Shown: positions 1 to 7,391 of the stretch, in pieces
How the letters are laid out: each line of letters opens with the position of its first letter
How positions within the stretch are numbered: position 1 is the stretch's first letter
NCBI GenBank assembly: GCA_937895705.1
Contig: CALBKM010000003.1
Span: 1 to 27,611, forward strand
DNA from: an uncultured Clostridia bacterium
GTDB lineage: Bacteria > Bacillota > Clostridia > Lachnospirales > Lachnospiraceae
Reading direction: 5' to 3'
Length of the DNA stretch: 27,611 nucleotides
Notes under the pieces: generated by a model
Database searches by the model: none
Seen by the model: the letters and a program-made list of their open reading frames with translations, nothing else
What the model was told of the DNA's origin: nothing
Translations under genes and position numbers: made by a program

Positions 1-35
1 ATATTATCTTTTGTTTCATATTCCGCTGCCTGCAT
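1..35 (-). CDS. start of a gene running off the left edge (product unknown)
   Basis: Only the first 11 codons are inside the window (MQAAEYETKDN). The ATG at 35 is preceded by a good ribosome-binding site, AAAGGAG, with a 5-base gap. Two other starts in a different frame are possible: an ATG at about 76 behind GGAGG, and an ATG at about 19 that would read MKQKII, like the start of a signal peptide. The frame therefore cannot be fixed from this window. It follows the terminator of the TPR gene by about 55 bases and no clear promoter is visible between them. Confidence 0.45.
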   Translation of the reverse strand, partial: MQAAEYETKDN

Positions 36-90
36 GTTGTCTCCTTTCTGAACCTTTGTGTGTAGGCACGCATGCTCACTTTACCTCCAC

Positions 91-130
91 AAAAAAAGAA
101 AGAAGACACTCACTCATCATGTCTTCTTTC
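91..130 (-). terminator. intrinsic terminator of the zinc-ribbon/TPR gene
   Basis: On the minus strand an 11-bp perfect stem (GAAAGAAGACA paired with TGTCTTCTTTC) with an 11-base loop is followed by seven T residues. It lies about 20 bases after the stop codon of the TPR protein gene. Confidence 0.85.
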
Positions 131-149
131 GTAACAGATTCCGTATTAT

Positions 150-1595
150 TTATTCCAGCCCGCTCATACACTGATGCGCCATATCGGCACGATCGCTGTT
201 CGGGTACTGATTTACCAACATCTGAAAATACACTCTGGCATTTTCTTCATCTCCGCCCCTTTGATAGGAACGTCCCAAAAAGTACAATGTATCCGGATCG
301 GTTCCGCCCATCTCATAGGTTGCCAGCAAATACTCGACAGCCTCCTTGTACTTTTTGTCGTTGTATAAGTCATGACCGTAGTCATAACCATACTCCTGTA
401 CCTTTCCGGATACCTTCGTATAGATTTCGTTGTATATTTCCGCGGTTTTCTTTCTCAGCAAAGCACTGTTCTCACAAGCACGAAGTTTCTTTCCGTATGC
501 AATCAACTCGTCCAACACTTCCAACGGTGTTTTCGCTTTTTCTGCCTGTAACAGACGCGTTTCCAGTTCGGAATACTCCATCAACACAAGCATCGCCTGC
601 TCATACCCCGCCGAATCGAACTCCGCATCCGACGCGAAATCCAACTGATTCTGCAAGTCTTCCGATTTTGCTTCCGCTTCTTGCAGCTTTCCTTCCAAAT
701 CCTTTTTTTCGTTCTCCAGCACGGATATTTTCGTTGTATAGGATGCAATTTCCGCTCCGAAATCCCGTTCCGTGGCCGAGTACTCCTCCTTTATATCGGA
801 CCGAACCGTCGGAACCACCAGAAAATACAACACCACAATGCCGATAATAATTCCCGCAAAAAAAGTAATAAACGCCATATAATTCGGCTTGTCCTCACGA
901 TACTGGACATTGGACACCGCCGGCTGATAGGATACACCTTCTATTTTCCGTTCCGTATGTACCGTCTGTCCGTCCGGATTCAACACTCGCTCGATTTCCG
1001 CAAGGTACGCCAATGTTGTTGTATTGGCAACATCAATCTTCTGGGCGCGCACGAGACAACGTTTTGCCTTCTCGTACTCTCCGCTTTTCATATAGAGCAA
1101 CGCCAGCAGCTGAAGCGCATGGATATACCCCGGATTCACACTGATTGCCTTTCGAAGCTGCAACATAGCCAAATCATCGCTTCCCTGCTTTGCATAAGCA
1201 AGGGCCTGATTGTACTTTTTCACTGTCTGGTTCACCGCATCCAGCTTCGCCGGATTGGACTGTACTTTCTCGATAAAATAGTCCGCCTGATTGTTTTCCG
1301 GCATAAAATGCTTACTGATAATCCATTCGCTGAGTGCCGCCACCGGTTCACCCATTTCATAAAAAACCAGTCCCAGTAAGTTTCTTGCCTGAATATTACG
1401 CTTATTATTCTCCAGGCTCTTCTTCAACATAAGCACGGCACCGGACAAATCCCGTACCTTTGCCCTTGTCAAACCTTCGTTATAATATCGGTTGGAAAGC
1501 CGGTAAAGACGCATCGTCACAGCCATGTCTGCACCGCATTGCTCGCAGTACCGACGATTCCGCCCGATTTCAAAGCCACATTTCGGACAATTCAT
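150..1595 (-). CDS. zinc-ribbon and TPR membrane protein, function unknown
   Basis: A 481-residue protein. The N-terminus (residues 4-21) is a CPxCG...CxxCG zinc ribbon, read as MNCPKCGFEI... and RRYCEQCGAD. Residues about 30-210 carry several TPR-like helical pairs (for example NIQARNLLGLVFYEMGEPVA and GYIHALQLLALLYMKSGEYE). One hydrophobic segment at about 240-262 (MAFITFFAGIIIGIVVLYFLVV) is a single membrane anchor. It is followed by a coiled coil (about 270-320) and a second TPR block near the C-terminus (YFLGRSYQRGGDEENARVYF). With a cytoplasmic zinc ribbon the C-terminal coiled coil and TPRs would lie outside the membrane. A scaffold or assembly role is likely, but the partner is unknown. 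The gene starts 9 bases after a 47-residue gene and is probably cotranscribed with it. Confidence 0.85.
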   Translation of the reverse strand: MNCPKCGFEIGRNRRYCEQCGADMAVTMRLYRLSNRYYNEGLTRAKVRDLSGAVLMLKKSLENNKRNIQARNLLGLVFYEMGEPVAALSEWIISKHFMPENNQADYFIEKVQSNPAKLDAVNQTVKKYNQALAYAKQGSDDLAMLQLRKAISVNPGYIHALQLLALLYMKSGEYEKAKRCLVRAQKIDVANTTTLAYLAEIERVLNPDGQTVHTERKIEGVSYQPAVSNVQYREDKPNYMAFITFFAGIIIGIVVLYFLVVPTVRSDIKEEYSATERDFGAEIASYTTKISVLENEKKDLEGKLQEAEAKSEDLQNQLDFASDAEFDSAGYEQAMLVLMEYSELETRLLQAEKAKTPLEVLDELIAYGKKLRACENSALLRKKTAEIYNEIYTKVSGKVQEYGYDYGHDLYNDKKYKEAVEYLLATYEMGGTDPDTLYFLGRSYQRGGDEENARVYFQMLVNQYPNSDRADMAHQCMSGLE

Positions 1596-1604
1596 GGCGT
1601 TTCC

Positions 1605-1748
1605 CTACCTTCTTTCTTTTTTACCGTTTACAACCTGCTCCAACAAATCGGACAAATCCGTCAAATCATTGTTCATGATTGCTTCTTCCGCCTGATCGAT
1701 TTCCAAACTCGGTTGGAACTTCGCCAACTCTTCCTCGTAATTTAACAT
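1605..1748 (-). CDS. small acidic protein upstream of the TPR gene, unknown
   Basis: A 47-residue product beginning MLNYEEELAKFQPSLEID and ending in a basic KKERR tail. The start at 1748 was chosen because GCAGGAGGAAGCGGA places a strong AGGAGG site about 7 bases before this ATG; an upstream ATG at 1793 in the same frame has no such site. The sequence is acidic and helical (DLTDLSDLLEQVV), with no membrane segment or known motif. It is the first gene after the promoter at 1835-1863 and lies 9 bases from the TPR gene, so the two are likely one operon and may act together. Confidence 0.7.
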   Translation of the reverse strand: MLNYEEELAKFQPSLEIDQAEEAIMNNDLTDLSDLLEQVVNGKKERR

Positions 1749-1834
1749 TCCGCTTCCTCCTGCCTTGTACAAACTCCAAAACAGCCTGTTCAATTTAACT
1801 AAACACCTTTTCGTTTTGATTCATTCCAATTTCT

Positions 1835-1863
1835 ATCATATCGGCAAATGTTTCAAAAATCAA
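1835..1863 (-). promoter_or_regulatory. sigma-A type promoter of the 47-residue/TPR operon
   Basis: TTGATT (1858-1863) and TATGAT (1835-1840) are separated by 17 bases on the minus strand. The predicted transcript starts near 1828, giving a leader of about 80 bases to the ATG at 1748. Confidence 0.65.
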
Positions 1864-1899
1864 TAGTTTCCTTCGATTTTTAATATTTCTTAAACAAAT

Positions 1900-1941
1900 A
1901 AAGGACGATATTGCCCTTTTTTCCGTGCAATATCGCCCTTT
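1900..1941 (-). terminator. valS: intrinsic terminator after valS
   Basis: A 15-bp stem pairs AAAGGGCGATATTGC with GCAATATCGTCCTTT (one G-U pair), followed by ATTTGTTT on the minus strand. It lies about 55 bases after the valS stop codon and just before the next promoter. Confidence 0.8.
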
Positions 1942-1994
1942 TCTCTTATTTTTTGCCCTTTACGTACGAAATGTTACCGTAAAAGCAATTCAGT

Positions 1995-4685
1995 CTACTT
2001 ACAAAAATGTGCCAGACGTTCTTCCACCTGTGCCATCATTGCAGTGTACTTTTCAAGTTTTGCACGCTCCTCCGCAAGCTTTGCTTCCGGTGCCTTGTTT
2101 ACAAAGTTCGGATTGGAAAGCATACCGTTAACACGCTTTAACTCGCCCTCCAAACGTGCCTTTTCCTTCTGCAGACGCTCAACTTCCTTTTCGATGTCTA
2201 CCAAATCCGCAAACGGGATGTAGATGGTAGCGTTCGGAATCACTGCGGATACCGCATCCGCATCGATACCGTCCTTGTCAGACTGAATCTTAACTTCACT
2301 TGCTCCGCCTAAGGATGCGAAGAATACCTTACTGTTTTCAAAGATAGTACGAACAGAATCCTGCTCGGATACTACGAACACTTGAGCTTTTCTGCTCGGC
2401 GGAACATTCATCTCACTGCGCAGGTTACGAATGCCCTTTACCGCTTCCTTAATCAGCTCTACCGCTTCTTCCTCAGCCGCAAACGCAAACGCTTCGTTGT
2501 ACTCCGGCCACTGGGAAATCATAATGGATTCGTCTGCGGTATTCTCTTCCATTTCCTTTAAGGTGCAGAAGATTTCCTCCGTTACAAACGGCATGTACGG
2601 ATGAAGAAGCTTTAACGCATCGGTCAGTACATGACGCAAGGTCCAGATTGCCGCTGCCTTGCTCTTCTCGTCGTTACCGTAGAGACGCGGCTTTACCATC
2701 TCGATGTACCAGTCACAGAACTCTTCCCAAATAAAATCATAAATCTTCTGTGCCGCAATACCCATTTCAAACTTGTCAAGATTCTCGGTTACTTCCTTGC
2801 AAAGGGTGTTTGCCTTGGAAAGAATCCACTTATCCGCATCCGCAAGGCTTGCCATATCCGGGGTAACTGCCTTAGCCGCAGCACCGCTACCGGCCGCCTC
2901 CATCTGCTGCATATTCATCATAATGAAACGGCTTGCGTTCCATACCTTGTTTGCAAAGTTTCTGCTTGCTTCTACACGCTCCATGTAGAAACGCATATCG
3001 TTACCCGGTGCGTTACCGGTAATTAACGTAAAACGAAGTGCATCGGCGCCGTACTGGTCGATGATTTCCAGCGGATCGATACCGTTTCCTAAGGACTTAC
3101 TCATCTTACGTCCCTGGGAGTCACGTACGAGGCCGTGGAACAGAACCGTCTTAAACGGCTTCTCCTTCATCTGCTCATATCCGGAGAAAATCATACGAAT
3201 TACCCAGAAGAAGATAATGTCGTAACCGGTAACAAGGACATCCGTCGGATAGAAGTACTTTAAGTCCTCTGTCATTTCCGGCCAACCAAGGGTCGAGAAC
3301 GGCCACAATGCGGAAGAGAACCAGGTATCCAACGTATCCGGGTCCTGCTCTAAATGGTCATGTCCGCACTTCGGACAAACCTTCGGTGCATCCGCAGTCT
3401 TTGCCACGATAATTTCGCCGCACTTGTCGCAGTAATATGCCGGGATACGATGTCCCCACCAAAGCTGTCTGGAAATACACCAGTCACGGATGTTGTCGGT
3501 CCAGTTAAAGTAGGTCTTCTCCATACGCTCCGGAACAAGGGTAATCTCCTTATTTTTAACTGCTTCAACCGCCGGTTTAATAAGCTCATCCATTTTTACG
3601 AACCACTGCTGCTTGATAAGCGGCTCAACGGTGGTCTTACAACGGTCGTGGGTACCTACGTTATGGGAATAATCCTCGATGCGAACGAGAAGTCCCATCT
3701 CATCTAACTCTTTTACAATCTGCTTTCTTGCTTCGTAACGGTCCATGCCTGCGAATTTACCGCCTGCCGCATTAATCGTTGCGTCGTCATTCATAATATT
3801 GATTTCCGGTAAATTGTGACGCTTTCCTACCTCGAAGTCGTTCGGGTCGTGTGCCGGGGTAATCTTAACGACACCGGTACCGAAATCCATTTCTACATAG
3901 TCATCCGCAATAATAGGAATCTCGCGATCCACAAACGGAAGCATTACCGTCTTACCTATCAAATGCGTATAACGCTCATCGTTCGGGTTAACAGCCACAG
4001 CGGTATCACCAAGCATGGTCTCCGGACGGGTGGTAGCGAACTCTAAGAATTCGTCGGTACCTACTACCGGATACTTAATGTGCCAGAAATGGCCTGCCTG
4101 CTCTTCGTACTCAACCTCTGCATCGGAAATGGAAGTCTTACAAATCGGACACCAGTTTACAATACGGGAGCCCTTGTAAATCATCTTCTTCTCATAGAGC
4201 TTTACGAAAACTTCTTCAACAGCCTTATTACAGCCCTCGTCCATAGTGAAACGCTCTCTGTCCCAGTCGCAGGAGGAGCCGAGCTTCTTTAACTGGCTGA
4301 TGATACGTCCGCCGTACTCCTTCTTCCACTCCCATGCACGCTTCAGGAATCCTTCACGGCCAAGATCCCTTTTATCGATGCCTTCCTTCTTCATCTGCTC
4401 GATAATCTTAACCTCGGTAGCGATACTTGCATGGTCCGTACCCGGCTGCCATAACGCATTGTATCCCTGCATTCTTTTATAACGGATTAAAATATCCTGC
4501 ATGGTGTTGTCCAGTGCATGTCCCATGTGAAGCTGGCCGGTAATGTTCGGCGGCGGAATCACAATGGTAAACGGTTTTTTAGTTTCATCCGGCTCGGCAT
4601 GGAAATACTTCTTATCCAGCCACTTGGCATACAATCTGTCTTCTATGTCCTTCGGATCATAGGTCTTTGCTAATTCTTTCTGCAT
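1995..4685 (-). CDS. valS: valine--tRNA ligase
   Basis: An 896-residue class I aminoacyl-tRNA synthetase, normal in length for bacterial ValRS. The signature PPPNITGQLHMGHALDNT contains the HIGH motif as HMGH (residues 53-56). The KMSKS loop appears as GRKMSKSLGNG in the C-terminal half of the catalytic region. The intervening editing (CP1) region carries the TTRPETMLGD motif, and a zinc-knuckle-like CDKCGEIIV...CPKCGHD pair is present. The C-terminus is the ValRS coiled-coil arm (EKEVERLQKEKARLEGELK). It charges tRNA-Val in the cytoplasm. The start follows TAAGGAGGAAATCGT, which directly follows the T-box terminator. Expression is controlled by the T-box leader at 4700-4975. Confidence 0.98.
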   Translation of the reverse strand: MQKELAKTYDPKDIEDRLYAKWLDKKYFHAEPDETKKPFTIVIPPPNITGQLHMGHALDNTMQDILIRYKRMQGYNALWQPGTDHASIATEVKIIEQMKKEGIDKRDLGREGFLKRAWEWKKEYGGRIISQLKKLGSSCDWDRERFTMDEGCNKAVEEVFVKLYEKKMIYKGSRIVNWCPICKTSISDAEVEYEEQAGHFWHIKYPVVGTDEFLEFATTRPETMLGDTAVAVNPNDERYTHLIGKTVMLPFVDREIPIIADDYVEMDFGTGVVKITPAHDPNDFEVGKRHNLPEINIMNDDATINAAGGKFAGMDRYEARKQIVKELDEMGLLVRIEDYSHNVGTHDRCKTTVEPLIKQQWFVKMDELIKPAVEAVKNKEITLVPERMEKTYFNWTDNIRDWCISRQLWWGHRIPAYYCDKCGEIIVAKTADAPKVCPKCGHDHLEQDPDTLDTWFSSALWPFSTLGWPEMTEDLKYFYPTDVLVTGYDIIFFWVIRMIFSGYEQMKEKPFKTVLFHGLVRDSQGRKMSKSLGNGIDPLEIIDQYGADALRFTLITGNAPGNDMRFYMERVEASRNFANKVWNASRFIMMNMQQMEAAGSGAAAKAVTPDMASLADADKWILSKANTLCKEVTENLDKFEMGIAAQKIYDFIWEEFCDWYIEMVKPRLYGNDEKSKAAAIWTLRHVLTDALKLLHPYMPFVTEEIFCTLKEMEENTADESIMISQWPEYNEAFAFAAEEEAVELIKEAVKGIRNLRSEMNVPPSRKAQVFVVSEQDSVRTIFENSKVFFASLGGASEVKIQSDKDGIDADAVSAVIPNATIYIPFADLVDIEKEVERLQKEKARLEGELKRVNGMLSNPNFVNKAPEAKLAEERAKLEKYTAMMAQVEERLAHFCK

Positions 4686-4699
4686 ACGATTTCCTCCTT

Positions 4700-4975
4700 A
4701 AAATAAAATAACGGTCAATTCCTCCTATAAGGACGAATCGACCGTGGTACCACCTTACTTCGCAGCAAACGTTACTGCCTCTCTGTCTGTAACGGGACCT
4801 CCCGGTAATCTCTACTGCAAATCCTCCGCCGTAACCGGGAAACGGATTTCTTCAAGATTACTGCTCCAAAGCTACCTTCCATAAGCAAGCCTTTGCGAAA
4901 CCTTTCAGCCGGTGAGTTCCGCTCTCTTTCAAGATGACTTATGTACTCCTCTTTTTCCGTGCATTTTACCAATAT
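4700..4975 (-). promoter_or_regulatory. T-box riboswitch controlling valS
   Basis: The leader between the promoter and valS has the hallmark T-box core AAGGTGGTACCACGG (about 4742-4756). Its UGGU bulge would pair with the ACCA end of uncharged tRNA-Val. A Stem I region occupies about 4865-4960 and contains GGAAGGTAGC. The GTA at 4873-4875, followed by a purine, is the likely specifier codon and agrees with valine. The competing terminator hairpin pairs ACGGTC...CGTCCT with AGGAGG...GACCGT (4711-4745) and is followed by TATTTTATTTT. When tRNA-Val is uncharged the antiterminator forms and valS is read through. An overlapping open frame (4772-5023) is a shadow of this RNA. Confidence 0.93.
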
Positions 4976-4981
4976 GAATTT

Positions 4982-5010
4982 ATCATAAGCGAAGATTTTT
5001 GAAAAGTCAA
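4982..5010 (-). promoter_or_regulatory. sigma-A promoter of the valS T-box transcript
   Basis: TTGACT (5005-5010) and TATGAT (4982-4987) with an exact 17-base spacer on the minus strand. This places the 5' end of the T-box RNA near 4975. Confidence 0.85.
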
Positions 5011-5085
5011 GCACATTTTCCATTCCGTCATTTGTTTTTCTATTTCAAATATATAGGAATTAAGTCCCAAAGTTTTACAAAACTC

Positions 5086-5114
5086 TTGAATTTTCAGAAA
5101 AATAATATTATAAT
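5086..5114 (+). promoter_or_regulatory. promoter of the GGDEF-EAL gene
   Basis: TTGAAT (5086-5091) and TATAAT (5109-5114) are separated by 17 bases. The predicted start near 5121 leaves a leader of about 70 bases. The roughly 180 bases between the divergent starts of the T-box transcript and this gene hold these two promoters and nothing else I recognise. Confidence 0.75.
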
Positions 5115-5193
5115 TATGATAATTTAAATTCGTTTTATAAGCAATGCATTTTCAAAGAGGGTTGTTGTAAAGTCAAATGAGAGGGACTACGGT

Positions 5194-7311
5194 ATGCGTG
5201 TAACGAACGGATTTTCCAAAAAACATGGGTCGCAAATGGATGAGTTGACCGGAATTTATAATCAAAAGACTTTTTTCGAATGTACTTCCAAACTTTTGGA
5301 GGAACATCCGGAGGAGTCTTTTTGTCTTATTTACTGGAACATTCGTAAATTTCGTACCACGAACGATTTGTTCGGTTGGGAAACCGGCGATAAAATATTG
5401 ATTCATTGGGCAAACACCTTACGGGATATCCTTCACGACGAACTGGCGGTATACGGCCGTCAGGATCACGATAATTTCTTATGTTGTGTCACCGAGAAGT
5501 TTTTGGAACAAAGCGACTGGACAAAACTCGGAGAGATTACCTATTCTACGGGAGAGACAGAGTACTCTTTCTACTCCTGTTGCGGTTTATACAAAATCAC
5601 GGATCGCACGGTGCCGCTTCCGGCCATGCTTGATAAAGCCCGTGCGGCAATGGAAACCATCAAAGGCAATTACATGACTTTGTATGCCTGGTATGACGAG
5701 AGCATGTGGACTTCCCTTTTGGAAGAACAGCGCATGAATACCGAGTTCAAAACCGCCATTGCAGAGAAACAGTTTAAAGTGTATTACCAACCGATTTGCC
5801 GTTCCAGCGACGGATTAATTACCAGTGCCGAGGCATTGATTCGTTGGAAGCACCCTGTGAAAGGAATGATTTCTCCGGGCTCCTTTATTCCTTTGTTTGA
5901 AAAGAACGGTTTTATCAGTGTGCTTGACCGTTATGTTTGGGACGAAGTATGTGCCATGCAGCAATCCCGTTTAGACCAGGGGCTTGCCACCGTGCCGGTG
6001 TCCGTTAATGTTTCCCGGGTGGAGTTTTACAATCCGACCCTTTGTGACGACATCCGCGCGATTGCAAAAAAGCACAACATTTCACCGGATTTACTTAAGA
6101 TAGAGATCACGGAAAGTGCATATGCCGATAATCCGGTTCAGGTAATGGAAGCGGTTAAGAAGTTGCACCAATACGGTTTTTCTGTACTGATGGACGATTT
6201 CGGAAGCGGCTATTCCTCTCTGAACATGTTAAAGGATTTACCGATTGATGTTTTAAAAATCGATATGCGTTTTCTGGATGACTTGGATAAAGACCAAAAA
6301 GCTGCCATTGTACTGGAATCCATTATCCGCCTGGCAAAATGGATGAAGCTCAGTGTAGTTTCCGAAGGAGTAGAAACAAAGAAAGAATGGGACTACCTTC
6401 GCAGTGTGGAATGTGACTCTGTCCAGGGCTACTATTTTTACAAACCGATGCCGCACGAAGACTTCATGGAGCTTTTGGATAAATCTGCCGCACGAAGTAC
6501 CGATTTGTTATTTCACGCCTGGCCGGAAGACGATAACTCCATCCAGGATATATTCAATCATACCAATTCCGCGGAAAGCCTGCTCTTCTACAGCATGCTG
6601 GGAGGCATGGGACTGTTGGAAGTTTGCGAAAACAATGTGGAACTGATTCGTGCCAATAAAGGTTTTTATGAAGCACTCTACGGTTCATCCGCATATGAGC
6701 ACAGAATATTAAATCTCCCGATTGAGGAGCCGGAACGCAGTTTGCTTTTAGAACAGTGTCGCCTTGCCTCAGAGGATGTCAAGATTCCGCAATTCCAGTT
6801 ACATCATAAGCTTGAGGACGGTTCCCATGTCTGGCTTTCGGTGAAGTTGCGTCTTTTGGGCAGCAACTCCCGTCGGTCCCGTTTTCTGATTGCCGTAGAC
6901 AACATTGAAGAACAAAAGAGACTGGAACGGGAACGCTATTTGGCAAACTACAGCTCCGTTCTGTTAAAGCTGTATGATCGGGTTTACCACTTGGATTACT
7001 CGGACGATTCCATCGAGTTACTTCATTCCTCCGGAGACGATTTCATCAAACCGCAAATCCGATATACCTTTGCCACCTTCTTCCGGTCCCTTGCGGAAGT
7101 TACCAATCCGGAAGACTTAAAGAAGCTGGAGATTATAAAAAACAAAGCGCTGCTGGATGATACCTTGGAAAAAGAGCACACCAATTGCCTTACGATTCAT
7201 TACGAGGTCACCTCAAAAAATACCGTCACGGATACCATTGCCCACTTTTTTAAGGCAGAGCTTCCGGACGGCAGCGAACGCTATATCTGTTGTGTAAAGA
7301 AAAATGTATAA
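5194..7311 (+). CDS. cytoplasmic GGDEF-EAL protein, likely an active c-di-GMP phosphodiesterase
   Basis: A 705-residue protein with no membrane segment. Residues about 15-165 form a GGDEF domain whose active site is degenerate: RQDHDNFLC stands where GG[D/E]EF is expected, so cyclase activity is unlikely. Residues about 185-430 form an EAL domain with the catalytic landmarks present: EALIRWKHP, SVNVSR, EITES, DDFGSGYSSL, LKIDMRFL, SEGVET and QGYYFYKPM. This predicts hydrolysis of c-di-GMP. The last 270 residues look like two PAS-like modules (about 460-575, and about 580-705 beginning YSSVLLKLYDRVYHLDYSDD), an unusual C-terminal position for a sensory region. The start is preceded by GAGAGGGACTACGGT. 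It is a single-gene unit between its own promoter and a shared terminator. Confidence 0.92.
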   Translation: MRVTNGFSKKHGSQMDELTGIYNQKTFFECTSKLLEEHPEESFCLIYWNIRKFRTTNDLFGWETGDKILIHWANTLRDILHDELAVYGRQDHDNFLCCVTEKFLEQSDWTKLGEITYSTGETEYSFYSCCGLYKITDRTVPLPAMLDKARAAMETIKGNYMTLYAWYDESMWTSLLEEQRMNTEFKTAIAEKQFKVYYQPICRSSDGLITSAEALIRWKHPVKGMISPGSFIPLFEKNGFISVLDRYVWDEVCAMQQSRLDQGLATVPVSVNVSRVEFYNPTLCDDIRAIAKKHNISPDLLKIEITESAYADNPVQVMEAVKKLHQYGFSVLMDDFGSGYSSLNMLKDLPIDVLKIDMRFLDDLDKDQKAAIVLESIIRLAKWMKLSVVSEGVETKKEWDYLRSVECDSVQGYYFYKPMPHEDFMELLDKSAARSTDLLFHAWPEDDNSIQDIFNHTNSAESLLFYSMLGGMGLLEVCENNVELIRANKGFYEALYGSSAYEHRILNLPIEEPERSLLLEQCRLASEDVKIPQFQLHHKLEDGSHVWLSVKLRLLGSNSRRSRFLIAVDNIEEQKRLERERYLANYSSVLLKLYDRVYHLDYSDDSIELLHSSGDDFIKPQIRYTFATFFRSLAEVTNPEDLKKLEIIKNKALLDDTLEKEHTNCLTIHYEVTSKNTVTDTIAHFFKAELPDGSERYICCVKKNV

Positions 7312-7336
7312 CTTCTTCCTCCTTGTTATACTCGCG

Positions 7337-7370
7337 AAAAACGGTGTCAGTTTTTTCTGACACCGTTTTT
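7337..7370. terminator. bidirectional terminator between convergent genes
   Basis: AAAAACGGTGTCAG pairs perfectly with CTGACACCGTTTTT over 14 bp around a loop of six T, with T runs on both strands. It serves the EAL gene on the plus strand and the lipoprotein gene on the minus strand. Confidence 0.92.
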
Positions 7371-7391
7371 AATTTCTTTCTTCCGACATAT

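Noticed and set aside
11..847. A 278-codon plus-strand frame at the left edge
   Set aside because: Low-complexity Pro/Arg/Ser composition; it is the complement of the zinc-ribbon/TPR gene.
4772..5023. An 83-codon minus-strand open frame before valS
   Set aside because: It lies entirely in the T-box leader and its promoter; the sequence is explained by the RNA elements.
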